Source: Verticiella alkaliphila
GTDB taxonomy: Bacteria > Pseudomonadota > Gammaproteobacteria > Burkholderiales > Burkholderiaceae_B
Direction: 5' to 3'
Length of the DNA stretch: 43,351 bases
NCBI RefSeq assembly: GCF_018904615.1
Contig: NZ_JADCNH010000034.1
Coordinates: 1 to 43,351, forward strand
Shown here: positions 1-8,556 of the stretch, in pieces
Position numbering within the stretch: position 1 is the first letter of the stretch
Layout of the letters: each line of letters opens with the position of its first letter
Notes under the pieces: model-generated
The model's input: only the letters and a program-made list of their open reading frames with translations
The model's database searches: none
Told to the model about the DNA's origin: nothing
Made by a program: the position numbers and the translations under genes

Positions 1-277
1 GCGGGCACGCGGCGGCCGGGGCAGCAGCGGCCTTGGCGGCGGAGTCGATACGGGCGATCAGCTCGCCCGAGGTCACCGAGCTGCCGTCACCCTTGACGAT
101 CTCGGCCAGCACGCCGGCCGACGGCGCGGGCACTTCGAGCACGACCTTGTCGGTCTCGATCTCGATGAGGATCTCGTCGATGGCGACGGCTTCACCGGGC
201 TTCTTCTTCCAGGTGAGCAGCGTGCCTTCGGCAACGGATTCAGACAGTTGGGGGACGACGACGTCGATGTTGGCCAT
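1..277 (-). CDS. odhB: Dihydrolipoamide succinyltransferase (E2 of 2-oxoglutarate dehydrogenase), N-terminal part
   Basis: E2 core of the cytoplasmic 2-oxoglutarate dehydrogenase complex; its lipoyl arm carries the succinyl group from E1 to CoA. The visible 92 codons form a complete lipoyl domain: the protein starts MANIDVVVPQLSESV and carries the lipoylation motif ETDKVVLEV, with Lys44 as the lipoyl lysine. An alanine-rich linker then begins and the window edge cuts the gene, so the E3-binding and catalytic domains are not visible. The start is an ATG about 100 bp downstream of the odhA stop, in the same direction, as expected for an odhAB operon. E2 of pyruvate dehydrogenase is the alternative, but the sequence and the neighbouring odhA favour OdhB/SucB. 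Confidence 0.95.
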   Translation of the reverse strand, partial: MANIDVVVPQLSESVAEGTLLTWKKKPGEAVAIDEILIEIETDKVVLEVPAPSAGVLAEIVKGDGSSVTSGELIARIDSAAKAAAAPAAACP

Positions 278-378
278 GGCGGGAATTCCTTAATCTGCGA
301 AAAGACAATGCGGCGAAACAGCAAATCTGCGGCAAGCCAGGGCGCACCCCGCACGGGATGCACCCTGCTGAAACAGGA

Positions 379-3249
379 TCAGCGGGTCAGCGCCACTCCT
401 TTGAACTTGCCGAAAGCCTGTTCGATCAGTGCCTTCTGCTGTTCCTGGTGCTTGGCCAGGTAACCGACCGCGGGCGACGCCGACGGCGGACGACCGGCGT
501 AGCCGAGCTTCTGGCCAGCACTCATGTTCTCGAACAGGTGGTGCTGGATGTAGAACCAGGGACCTTGGTTCTGCGGCTCATCCTGCGTCCAGATGAGTTC
601 GGTGGCGTTCGGATAGCGCTTGAGCTCTTCGGACAGCGACTTGTGCGAGAACGGGTAGAGCTGTTCGACACGCAGCACGGCGACGTGGCTGGCTTCGCGC
701 TCGGTGCGGGCGTTGATGAGGTCGTAGTAGACCTTGCCCGAGCACAGCACGACGCGCTTGACGTTCTCGTCCTGGATGTTGGCGTCGACTTCACCGATGA
801 TCGGCTTGAACTGGCCCGTGGCGAGATCGGCCAACGGGGAGCCTGCATCCTTGTTGCGCAGCAGCGACTTCGGCGTGAAGATCACGAGCGGCTTGCGGAA
901 CGGACGGATCATCTGGCGGCGCAGCAGATGGAAGATTTGCGCGGCGGTGGTGGGTTGCACCACTTGCATGTTGTTGTCCGCGCACAGCTGCAGGAAGCGC
1001 TCGATGCGGCCGGACGAGTGCTCCGGGCCCTGCCCTTCGTAGCCGTGCGGCAGCATCATCGTGAGGCCGGATTGACGGCCCCACTTGGCTTCGCCGGAGC
1101 TGATGAACTGGTCGATCAGCACTTGCGCGCCGTTCACGAAGTCACCGAACTGGGCTTCCCAGATCACGAGCGTGTTGGGCTCGGCGGCCGAGTAGCCGTA
1201 TTCGAAGCCCAGCACCGCTTCTTCGGACAGCACCGAATCGATCACCGTGAACGCGGCCTGGTTCTCGGCGACGTTCTGCAGCGGGATGAAGGAGCCGTCG
1301 TTCCACTTCTCACGCTTCTGGTCGTGCAGCACGGCGTGACGGTGGGTGAAGGTGCCGCGGCCGGCGTCCTGACCGGTGATGCGCACGGGGTAACCCGAGG
1401 CCACCAGCGAGGCGTAGGCCAGGTGCTCGCCCATGCCCCAGTCCAGGTTCTGCTCGCCCAGCGCCATGTTGCGACGGTCGTTGATGACCTTCTGCACGAT
1501 GGGGTGGACGTTGAAGCCTTCGGGCACCGTGGTGATGCGCTCACCCAGACGCTTCAATTCGGCCAGCGGCACGGCGGTGTCGGCGGCGTCCGTCCACTTG
1601 CGATTGAGGAACGGCGACCAGTCGACGGCGTACTTGCCCTTGTAGTCGGTGAGCACGGGCTCGATCGTGCGCTGACCATCGTCCATCAGGCGACGGTATT
1701 CAGCGACCATCTCGTCGGCTTCGCCTTCGCTCAGCACGCCCTGGGCTTCGAGCTTCTCTGCAAAGCGCTTGCGCGTGCCGGGATGCTGGCCGATGCGCTT
1801 GTACATCAGCGGCTGGGTGATGGCGGGAGTATCTTGCTCGTTGTGGCCGAGCTTGCGGAAGCAGATGATGTCGATCACGACGTCATGCTTGAATTCGCGG
1901 CGGAAATCCAGCGCGAGCTGGGTCACGAACACCACGGCTTCCGGATCGTCGCCGTTCACGTGGAAGATCGGGGCCTCGATCATCTTGGCCACGTCCGTGC
2001 AATACAGCGTGGAACGCGTGTCGCGCGGATCGGACGTGGTGAAGCCGATCTGGTTGTTGATGACGATGTGCAGCGTGCCGCCCGTACCGTAGCCGCGCGT
2101 TTGCGCGAGGTTGAGCGTTTCCATGACGACGCCCTGGCCGGCGAAGGCCGCGTCGCCGTGCACCAGCACCGGCAGCACCTGGCTGCCATCCTTGTCGCCG
2201 CGGCGTTCCTGACGGGCGCGGGCGCTGCCCTCGACGACCGGGTTGACGATTTCGAGGTGGGACGGGTTGAAGGCCAGCGACAGGTGGACGGGGCCTCCGG
2301 GGGTGGACACGTCGCTCGAGAAGCCCTTGTGGTACTTCACGTCGCCGTCGGACAGCTCTTCCTTGTACTTGCCTTCGAACTCGGCAAACAGATCGCCCGG
2401 CATCTTGCCGAGGATGTTCACGAGCATGTTCAGGCGGCCACGGTGAGCCATGCCGATGACGATTTCCTGGACCTGGTTCGAGCCCGCGTGCAGGACGACT
2501 TCGTCCATCGCGGCGATGAAGCTCTCGCCGCCTTCGAGCGAGAAGCGCTTCTGGCCGACGTACTTGGTGTGCAGGAAGCGCTCCAGGCCTTCGGCCTCGG
2601 TGAGCTGCTTGAGGATGTGCTTGCGCTTGTCGGCCGAGAAGGACGGGCTGCCCTGCGTGCTTTCCAGGCGCTGCTGCAACCAGCGCTTGACGGCCGGATT
2701 GCTGATGTGCGTCATTTCCGCGCCAATGGAGCGGCAGTACGTGTCACGCAGTGCCTTCACGATGTCGCGCAGCGTCATGTGCTCGGCGGTCGTGAAGTAG
2801 GTGTTCGTGGCCGAATAGACCTGGTCCATGTCGGCTTCGGTCAGGCCATAGAATTCCGGATCCAGTTCCGGGATCGCGGGGCGCTCCTGGCGCTGCAGCG
2901 GGTCGAGATCGGCCCAGCGCGAACCGAGCGAGCGGTAGGCGGCGATGATGGACTGGACGTGGACTTGCTTGCCGGCGACGGACAGATCGGCCTGCGGCTG
3001 CACGCGCGGCGCAAAGCCATTCTGGCGGGCGCGCTGGGCAAACGACTGGATGATCGGGGCGTGAGCGAAGTCGCGGGTGCTTTCCTGGCCGTCGACGGCA
3101 GGCGCCAGCTGGAGCTGGTCGAAGTACGCGCGCCACTTCTCCGAGACGGAGCCGGGATTGTCGAGGTATTGCTCGTAGAGCTCTTCGACGTACGGGGCGT
3201 TACCCGCAAACAAATAGGAAGTGGACTGACGTTCGGATTCAGAAGACAT
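379..3249 (-). CDS. odhA: 2-oxoglutarate dehydrogenase E1 component (thiamine diphosphate-dependent)
   Basis: Decarboxylates 2-oxoglutarate and transfers the succinyl group to the lipoyl arm of OdhB. The protein has 956 residues, normal for proteobacterial SucA/OdhA. The N-terminus (MSSESERQSTSYLFAGNAPY) contains the short segment typical of the E1o family. The ThDP-binding half includes GMAHRGRLNML, then GDAAFAGQGVV and NNQIGFTT. The C-terminal transketolase-like part contains LPHGYEGQGPEHSSGR. The ATG start gives the usual family N-terminus. The gene is separated from gltA by a terminator and a leader with inverted repeats, so odhAB probably has its own promoter rather than being only read through from sdh-gltA. 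Confidence 0.98.
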   Translation of the reverse strand: MSSESERQSTSYLFAGNAPYVEELYEQYLDNPGSVSEKWRAYFDQLQLAPAVDGQESTRDFAHAPIIQSFAQRARQNGFAPRVQPQADLSVAGKQVHVQSIIAAYRSLGSRWADLDPLQRQERPAIPELDPEFYGLTEADMDQVYSATNTYFTTAEHMTLRDIVKALRDTYCRSIGAEMTHISNPAVKRWLQQRLESTQGSPSFSADKRKHILKQLTEAEGLERFLHTKYVGQKRFSLEGGESFIAAMDEVVLHAGSNQVQEIVIGMAHRGRLNMLVNILGKMPGDLFAEFEGKYKEELSDGDVKYHKGFSSDVSTPGGPVHLSLAFNPSHLEIVNPVVEGSARARQERRGDKDGSQVLPVLVHGDAAFAGQGVVMETLNLAQTRGYGTGGTLHIVINNQIGFTTSDPRDTRSTLYCTDVAKMIEAPIFHVNGDDPEAVVFVTQLALDFRREFKHDVVIDIICFRKLGHNEQDTPAITQPLMYKRIGQHPGTRKRFAEKLEAQGVLSEGEADEMVAEYRRLMDDGQRTIEPVLTDYKGKYAVDWSPFLNRKWTDAADTAVPLAELKRLGERITTVPEGFNVHPIVQKVINDRRNMALGEQNLDWGMGEHLAYASLVASGYPVRITGQDAGRGTFTHRHAVLHDQKREKWNDGSFIPLQNVAENQAAFTVIDSVLSEEAVLGFEYGYSAAEPNTLVIWEAQFGDFVNGAQVLIDQFISSGEAKWGRQSGLTMMLPHGYEGQGPEHSSGRIERFLQLCADNNMQVVQPTTAAQIFHLLRRQMIRPFRKPLVIFTPKSLLRNKDAGSPLADLATGQFKPIIGEVDANIQDENVKRVVLCSGKVYYDLINARTEREASHVAVLRVEQLYPFSHKSLSEELKRYPNATELIWTQDEPQNQGPWFYIQHHLFENMSAGQKLGYAGRPPSASPAVGYLAKHQEQQKALIEQAFGKFKGVALTR

Positions 3250-3390
3250 TTCTTACGCTTCACCTATCGGGTGTTTCACCCAAAACGATGCAGGACAAAC
3301 CTTCCGCGTTACGGCCTGACCGGATGGCGGATAGCAAGTGAAAAGCAGAAGGCACCAACGCCGACATAAAGCCCCGGCGGATAAAACCAG

Positions 3391-3439
3391 GCCCAGCCGA
3401 TTCCGGCTGGGCATTCTGACAAGGATAACACCCTTGTCA
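3391..3439 (-). promoter_or_regulatory. Two inverted repeats in the odhA leader
   Basis: Between the gltA terminator and odhA lie two perfect dyads. GCCCAGCC and GGCTGGGC (3391-3412) have a 6-nt loop. TGACAAGG and CCTTGTCA (3417-3439) have a 7-nt spacer. The second looks like a protein operator; the first could be an RNA hairpin in the leader. Both lie 140-190 bp upstream of the odhA ATG. No binding protein can be assigned from sequence. Confidence 0.45.
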
Positions 3440-3445
3440 TCTACG

Positions 3446-3477
3446 AAAAAGCCGCCTGGCAAGGCCAGGCGGCTTTT
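3446..3477 (-). terminator. Rho-independent terminator after gltA
   Basis: GCCGCCTGGC pairs with GCCAGGCGGC across a 3-nt loop, and the flanking A and T runs extend the stem to 14 bp. On the minus strand the hairpin is followed by TTTTTCG. It lies 18 bp after the gltA stop codon and should separate the sdh-gltA transcript from odhAB. Confidence 0.9.
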
Positions 3478-3494
3478 CGCAATGACACAACAGA

Positions 3495-4805
3495 TCAGCG
3501 CTTGCCGATCTCAGCCACTTGACGCGGCTCGTGGCCGGTGAACAGCTGACGCGGACGACCGATCTTGAACTCCGGATCCGACAGCATCTCGTTCCACTGG
3601 GCGATCCAGCCCACCGTACGGGCCAGCGCGAAGATCGCGGTGAAGAGCGAGGTCGGGATGCCGATGGCGCGCTGGACGATGCCGGAGTAGAAGTCGACGT
3701 TCGGGTAGAGCTTGCGCTGCACGAAGTAGTCGTCTTCCAGGGCGATGCGCTCGAGCTCCATGGAGAGCTTGAAGAGCGGATCGTTCTCCAGACCCAGGGC
3801 CTGCAGCACTTCCTTGCACGTCTGCTGCATCAGCTTGGCGCGCGGATCGTAGTTCTTGTAGACGCGGTGACCGAAGCCCATGAGCTTGACGCCCGAGGAC
3901 TTGTCCTTGACCTTCTCCATGAACTCGCCGACCTTCGCCACGCCGCCATTGGCCTGGATCTCTTCGAGCATGTTCAGGCAGGCTTCGTTCGCGCCACCGT
4001 GGGCCGGGCCCCACAGGCACGCCACGCCAGCGGCGATGGCCGCGAACGGGTTGGTGCCGGAGGAACCGCACAGACGCACGGTGGAGGTCGAGGCGTTCTG
4101 CTCGTGATCGGCGTGCAGGATGAAGATGCGGTCGAGCGCGCGCTCGACGACAGGGTTCACCTTGTACTCTTCGCACGGCGTGGCGAACATCATGCGCAGG
4201 AAGTTGCCCGTGTAGGACAGGTCGTTCTGCGGGTAGATGAAGGGCTGGCCTTGCGAGTACTTGTACGCCATCGCCACGAGCGTGGGCATCTTGGCGATCA
4301 GACGGATCGCGGAGATGTGACGGTGACGCGGATTGTTGATGTCGGTCGAGTCGTGATAGAAGGCCGACATGCCGCCCACCAGGCCCGTCAGCACGGCCAT
4401 CGGGTGCGCGTCACGACGGAAGCCGCGCAGAAAGAAATGCATCTGCTCGTTGACCATCGTGTGGTGCGTCACCTGATGGTCGAAGTCAGCCTTCTGATCC
4501 GCGTTCGGCAGCTCGCCGTTCAGGATCAGGTAGGCCGTCTCGAGGAAATCGCAATTCGTGGCGAGTTGCTCGATCGGGTAGCCGCGGTACAGTAGCTCGC
4601 CCTTGTCGCCGTCGATGTACGTGATGCCCGAGGCGCACGCGGCCGTCGACAGGAAGCCCGGGTCATACGTGAACATGCCGGTCTGGCCGTACAGCTTGCG
4701 GATGTCGATGACTTCCGGGCCCACCGAGCCTTCGTAGACCGGGAATTCGATGGCTTCGCCACCATCGGAGAAAGACAGCGTGGCTTTCCTGTCGGACAGT
4801 TTCAT
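3495..4805 (-). CDS. gltA: Citrate synthase (type II, hexameric form)
   Basis: Condenses oxaloacetate and acetyl-CoA to citrate. At 436 residues it has the length of the proteobacterial NADH-sensitive hexameric enzyme, including the N-terminal beta domain ([20 protein letters not shown]). Family motifs are [18 protein letters not shown] and [14 protein letters not shown], which hold the two catalytic histidines. The start lies 24 bp after sdhE, so gltA is the last gene of the sdhCDAB-sdhE-gltA unit before the terminator. It differs clearly from the shorter 384-residue synthase at 15386, which is the methylcitrate enzyme. Confidence 0.98.
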   Translation of the reverse strand: MKLSDRKATLSFSDGGEAIEFPVYEGSVGPEVIDIRKLYGQTGMFTYDPGFLSTAACASGITYIDGDKGELLYRGYPIEQLATNCDFLETAYLILNGELPNADQKADFDHQVTHHTMVNEQMHFFLRGFRRDAHPMAVLTGLVGGMSAFYHDSTDINNPRHRHISAIRLIAKMPTLVAMAYKYSQGQPFIYPQNDLSYTGNFLRMMFATPCEEYKVNPVVERALDRIFILHADHEQNASTSTVRLCGSSGTNPFAAIAAGVACLWGPAHGGANEACLNMLEEIQANGGVAKVGEFMEKVKDKSSGVKLMGFGHRVYKNYDPRAKLMQQTCKEVLQALGLENDPLFKLSMELERIALEDDYFVQRKLYPNVDFYSGIVQRAIGIPTSLFTAIFALARTVGWIAQWNEMLSDPEFKIGRPRQLFTGHEPRQVAEIGKR

Positions 4806-4829
4806 CTCGATTTCCTTTGAGAATGGGGG

Positions 4830-5096
4830 TTAAGCCGAGCGCAAGCCTTGCAGCAGGCCGCGCATCGTCGCTGTATCCAGCGCCTGCGACGGCTCTTTGC
4901 GCCCCAGGAGCAGGTCCAACAAATCGTTGTCGGACAGCTCCAGCAAGGCGGTCAATGCAGCCACGTCCTCGTCGGTGAGACGGGTTTCGTGGGCATCGAG
5001 GAACCGCGTGATGATCAGGTCATTCTCGAGCATACCGCGCCGCGCGCGCCAACGCAGGCGCAGGCGGTCGCGTTCGCTGAGCGTACCAGTGGTCAT
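4830..5096 (-). CDS. sdhE: FAD assembly factor SdhE
   Basis: Small cytoplasmic protein (88 residues) needed for covalent flavinylation of SdhA. The diagnostic RGxxE motif is present as RRGMLENDLI, followed by the short helical bundle typical of the Sdh5/SdhE family. The chosen ATG overlaps the sdhB stop by one base (TGATG), implying translational coupling. A longer upstream reading in this frame is simply the sdhB coding region in another frame. It lies between sdhB and gltA, as in other betaproteobacteria. Confidence 0.93.
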   Translation of the reverse strand: MTTGTLSERDRLRLRWRARRGMLENDLIITRFLDAHETRLTDEDVAALTALLELSDNDLLDLLLGRKEPSQALDTATMRGLLQGLRSA

Positions 5097-5813
5097 CACA
5101 CGGCCCGCCGGACCAGCATTTCCTTGATCTTGCCGATCGCGAGCGCCGGGTTCAGGCCCTTCGGACAGACGTCGACGCAGTTCATGATCGTGTGGCAACG
5201 GAACAGACGGTACGGATCGTCCAGGTTGTCCAGGCGGCTGCCGGTGGCTTCGTCACGGCTGTCCGCGAGGAAGCGATAGGCCTGCAGCAAACCGGCCGGG
5301 CCGACGTACTTGTCCGGATTCCACCAGAACGAGGGGCAGGACGTGGAACAGCACGCGCACAGAATGCACTCGTACAGACCATCCAGCTCTTCGCGCGCCT
5401 CAGGCGTCTGCAGGCGCTCGCGCTCGGGGGGGCGGCGTATCGTTGATGAGATACGGACGCACCGAGTGGTACTGGTTGAAGAAGTGCGTCATGTCCACGA
5501 TCAGATCGCGGATGACGGGCAGGCCCGGCAGCGGACGCAGCACGATGGGCTCTTTGAGTTCGAGCAGGTTCGTGGTGCAGGCGAGGCCGTTCTTGCCGTT
5601 GATGTTCATGGCGTCCGAACCGCACACGCCTTCACGGCACGAACGGCGGATGGCCAGGCTGTCGTCCACGTCGTTCTTGATGCGCACGAGGGCGTCGAGC
5701 AGCATCTTGTCGGTGGGCTCCAGCTCGACATCGAGCTTCTGCATGTACGGACGCTCGTCCCGATCCGGGTCGTAGCGGTAGATTTCGAACTTGACGATTC
5801 GTTTCTTGCTCAT
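5096..5813 (-). CDS. sdhB: Succinate dehydrogenase iron-sulfur subunit, apparent frameshift
   Basis: Carries electrons from the SdhA flavin to quinone through three Fe-S clusters. The 2Fe-2S cysteines are Cys59, Cys64 and Cys79 (SCREGVCG...GLAC). The 4Fe-4S set ([12 protein letters not shown]) and the 3Fe-4S set ([14 protein letters not shown]) lie downstream. The reading frame breaks at a run of seven C (plus-strand G, 5426-5432). With six C the protein reads [25 protein letters not shown] without interruption and gives 238 residues, the normal length. As written, the first frame stops after 137 residues, before the second and third clusters. One extra base in a homopolymer suggests sequencing error, but a real mutation cannot be excluded. 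Confidence 0.93.
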
Positions 5814-5826
5814 GGCTCGATCCTGC

Positions 5827-7605
5827 TCAGAACGTCCGCGCCTTGGGCGGGACAGACTCGACGGTCAACGGCTGCATCTGCACCGGCTTGTATTCCAGGC
5901 GGCTGTCGCTGGAGTACCAAAGGGTGTGCTTGAGCCAGTTCTCGTCGTCGCGGTTCGGATGGTCGTCCAGGGCGTGGGCGCCACGGCTCTCGGTACGCAT
6001 GGCGGCCGACTTGATGGTCGCGCGAGCGACTTCGGTCATGTTGGCCAGCTCCAGCGCTTCGATGCGCGCGGTGTTGAACACCTTGGACTTGTCCTTGAAA
6101 TAGATGTGCTTGGCTTGCTGGGCGAGCTCTTCGATCTGGCCCACGCCTTCGTTCAGCAGCTTCAACGTGCGGAACACGCCGCAGTGCGCCTGCATGGAGG
6201 CACGGATCGAGTTGCCGACGTCCTGCGTCTTCTCGCCGGAGGTGCGCGCTTCGAGCTGGGCCACGCGGTCCAGGGAGAAGTTGAGCGACTCCTGCGGCAC
6301 CGGCTGGTGCGAACGCTGACGTTCCGGGTGCGAGGCCACGATGTGGTTGCCGGTGGCGCGACCGAAGACGATCAGATCCAGCAGCGAGTTCGTGCCCAGG
6401 CGGTTGGCGCCGTGCACCGACACCGCGGCGCATTCGCCGATGGCGTACAGACCGTTCACGATCTTGTTCTGGCCGTTTTCGTACGTCAGGACCTGGCCGT
6501 GGTAATTGGCCGGGATGCCGCCCATCTGGTAGTGGATGGTGGGCACGACCGGGATCGGTTCCTTGATCGGGTCGACGTTGCCGAACTTGATCGCGATCTC
6601 GCGGATCGAGGGCAGACGCTTGTTGATGACGTCCGCGCCCAGGTGATCGAGCTTCAGGACGACGTAGCTGCCGTCCGGACCGCAGCCACGGCCTTCCTTG
6701 ATTTCCTGGTCCATCGAGCGCGACACGAAGTCACGCGGGGCCAGATCCTTCAGGGTGGGCGCATAGCGCTCCATGAAGCGCTCGCCATCCTTGTTCAGCA
6801 GGATGCCGCCCTCGCCACGCACGCCCTCGGTGATGAGCACGCCCGCGCCGGCCACGCCGGTCGGGTGGAACTGCCAGAATTCCATGTCCTGCAGCGGGAT
6901 GCCGGCACGCGCCGCCATGCCCAGGCCGTCACCGGTGTTGATGAAGGCGTTGGTCGAGGCTGCCCAGATCCGGCCGGCGCCGCCCGTGGCGAGCACGGTG
7001 GTCTTGGCTTCGAGGATGTAGATGTCGCCCGTTTCCATTTCGAGGGCGGTCACGCCCACGACGTCGCCCGCATCGTTGCGCAGCAGGTCCAGCGCCATCC
7101 ATTCGACGAAGAACTGGGTGCGCGCAGCGACGTTGCGCTGATAGAGCGTGTGCAGCAGCGCGTGGCCGGTACGGTCGGCCGCGGCACAGGCACGCTGCAC
7201 GGGCTTCTCGCCGAAGTTGGCCGTGTGGCCGCCGAACGGACGCTGATAGATGGTGCCGTCCGGGTTGCGGTCGAACGGCATGCCGAAGTGCTCCATCTCG
7301 TAGACGGCGCTCGGCGCTTCGCGGCACATGAACTCGATGGCGTCCTGGTCACCCAGCCAATCGGAGCCCTTGACCGTGTCGTACATGTGCCAGAGCCAGT
7401 TGTCCTCGCTCATGTTGCCCAGCGAGGCGCTCACGCCACCCTGTGCAGCCACGGTGTGCGAACGCGTGGGGAACACCTTGGACAGCACGGCGACGGACAG
7501 GCCGGCCTGGGCCAGCTGCAGCGAGCAGCGCATGCCGGCACCACCGGCACCCACGACCACCACGTCGAACTGGCGGCGCGGCAAAGAAGAATTGACAGCG
7601 ACCAC
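5827..7605 (-). CDS. sdhA: Succinate dehydrogenase flavoprotein subunit
   Basis: Oxidises succinate to fumarate with covalently bound FAD. At 592 residues it is full length. The FAD dinucleotide-binding motif VVGAGGAGM is at the N-terminus. The flavinylation region contains SHTVAAQGG, where His is the FAD attachment site. Active-site segments include HPTGVAGAGVLITEG and the C-terminal HGANRLGTNSLLD. The start used is GTG, 3 bp after the sdhD stop, giving MVAVNSSLPRR; no closer ATG gives the expected N-terminus. It lies between sdhD and sdhB, 13 bp from the latter. Confidence 0.98.
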   Translation of the reverse strand: MVAVNSSLPRRQFDVVVVGAGGAGMRCSLQLAQAGLSVAVLSKVFPTRSHTVAAQGGVSASLGNMSEDNWLWHMYDTVKGSDWLGDQDAIEFMCREAPSAVYEMEHFGMPFDRNPDGTIYQRPFGGHTANFGEKPVQRACAAADRTGHALLHTLYQRNVAARTQFFVEWMALDLLRNDAGDVVGVTALEMETGDIYILEAKTTVLATGGAGRIWAASTNAFINTGDGLGMAARAGIPLQDMEFWQFHPTGVAGAGVLITEGVRGEGGILLNKDGERFMERYAPTLKDLAPRDFVSRSMDQEIKEGRGCGPDGSYVVLKLDHLGADVINKRLPSIREIAIKFGNVDPIKEPIPVVPTIHYQMGGIPANYHGQVLTYENGQNKIVNGLYAIGECAAVSVHGANRLGTNSLLDLIVFGRATGNHIVASHPERQRSHQPVPQESLNFSLDRVAQLEARTSGEKTQDVGNSIRASMQAHCGVFRTLKLLNEGVGQIEELAQQAKHIYFKDKSKVFNTARIEALELANMTEVARATIKSAAMRTESRGAHALDDHPNRDDENWLKHTLWYSSDSRLEYKPVQMQPLTVESVPPKARTF

Positions 7606-7608
7606 GGC

Positions 7609-7995
7609 TTAGAGACTCCAGAGAATGTTCGCGGCATACACGACGACGCCGAGCAGCCAGAGGATGGTCAGCACCTGCAGCAGCAGGCGGATGCCCGTGG
7701 GCTTGACGTAGTCCATCCAGATGTCGCGCACGCCGATCCAGGCGTGATAGGCGGTGGCGATCACAGCCAGCGTGGCCAGCAACTGCCCCGTCGGGAAGGC
7801 GCCCGTGCGGAAATTGAAGAGGTGCACCCAGGTTTCGTAGGTGAAGGCCGGCGCGAGTAGCGCCATGACACCCAGCACCAGCGTGTAGATGACCAGGATG
7901 ACGGCCGTCACGCGTTGGGCGATGAAGTCCTTCACGCCATAGTGGGCGCCGACGACCAGGCGGCGCGAGCCGATCTTTTCAGGAGAGGCAGCCAT
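7609..7995 (-). CDS. sdhD: Succinate dehydrogenase membrane anchor subunit D
   Basis: Integral membrane subunit (128 residues) that shares the heme b and quinone site with SdhC. Three hydrophobic segments are visible at about residues 29-50, 68-88 and 103-124. His84 in AYHAWIGVRDIWMDY fits the heme ligand, and Asp95-Tyr96 correspond to the quinone-site Asp-Tyr pair of the E. coli protein. The gene starts 2 bp after sdhC and ends 3 bp before sdhA. Confidence 0.95.
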   Translation of the reverse strand: MAASPEKIGSRRLVVGAHYGVKDFIAQRVTAVILVIYTLVLGVMALLAPAFTYETWVHLFNFRTGAFPTGQLLATLAVIATAYHAWIGVRDIWMDYVKPTGIRLLLQVLTILWLLGVVVYAANILWSL

Positions 7996-7997
7996 GA

Positions 7998-8423
7998 TCA
8001 GAAGGCTCCGAACAGTTTGAGAGCGAACACGGCGGTCAGGGCCAGGCTCACGACGAAGACGATGCCGGCGCTGCGCTTGCCGCCTTCCTTGGTCATGCCC
8101 ATGTGCAGATCAAGAAGGAGGTAGCGGATGCCCGCACAGAAGTGATGCAGGTAGGCCCAGATCAGCACGAGCAGGACGAGCTTGCTGATCGGGTGCGCGG
8201 CAAAGGCACGGAAGCCTTCGAAGCCAGCCGGCGAGCTCACGCTCATCTGGAACAACGGCAGCAGCAGCACGGGCAATGCCAGGAACAGCAGAGCGCCGCT
8301 CACGCGGTGCAGGATCGACAGCTTGCCCGCGAGCGGCAGGCGGTAGCTGAGGATCTGGGGAACGGTGATGTTGCGAAACTCTTTGCGCGGCCTGGCAGCC
8401 GGAGTCGCGGTTGTGTTGGACAT
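7998..8423 (-). CDS. sdhC: Succinate dehydrogenase cytochrome b556 subunit
   Basis: First gene of the succinate dehydrogenase operon: a 141-residue membrane protein with three transmembrane segments. The SILHRVSG motif supplies the conserved quinone-site Ser and Arg. The HHFCAGIRYLLLDLH segment contains the heme-ligand histidine. A hydrophilic N-terminal 25 residues precede the first membrane helix. Upstream lie a promoter candidate and a Fur-like box. Confidence 0.96.
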   Translation of the reverse strand: MSNTTATPAARPRKEFRNITVPQILSYRLPLAGKLSILHRVSGALLFLALPVLLLPLFQMSVSSPAGFEGFRAFAAHPISKLVLLVLIWAYLHHFCAGIRYLLLDLHMGMTKEGGKRSAGIVFVVSLALTAVFALKLFGAF

Positions 8424-8489
8424 GAGAGACTACCTCGGGATGGAGAAAGCAGGCTGGCGACCTGGCACGTTTTCAAAGCTAAACGCGCT

Positions 8490-8518
8490 ATTGTCGCCCA
8501 TTGGCCCACCCGTATCAA
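8490..8518 (-). promoter_or_regulatory. Candidate sigma70 promoter of sdhCDAB-sdhE-gltA
   Basis: On the minus strand, TTGATA (8513-8518) and GACAAT (8490-8495) are separated by 17 bp, about 70 bp upstream of the sdhC ATG. The -10 element matches the consensus at four of six positions. Prediction from sequence only. Confidence 0.45.
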
Positions 8519-8528
8519 CTCGTACCAT

Positions 8529-8547
8529 TTTATTGAGAATCACTATC
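8529..8547. promoter_or_regulatory. Fur-box-like sequence upstream of sdhC
   Basis: TTTATTGAGAATCACTATC matches the 19-bp Fur consensus at 14 positions, counted by hand. It lies just upstream of the predicted sdhC -35 element. Iron control of sdh is well known in proteobacteria, often through Fur or a Fur-controlled small RNA. A site upstream of -35 would fit activation better than simple repression. Confidence 0.4.
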
Positions 8548-8556
8548 GGGCAGGCT

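Noticed and set aside
358-3369. Open frame of 1003 codons on the plus strand
   Set aside because: Antisense to odhA; produced by GC-rich codon bias. The translation is rich in Arg, His, Val and Leu, without family motifs.
5182-5625. Alternative 147-codon frame across sdhB
   Set aside because: Out of frame with both conserved halves of SdhB; an accidental frame.
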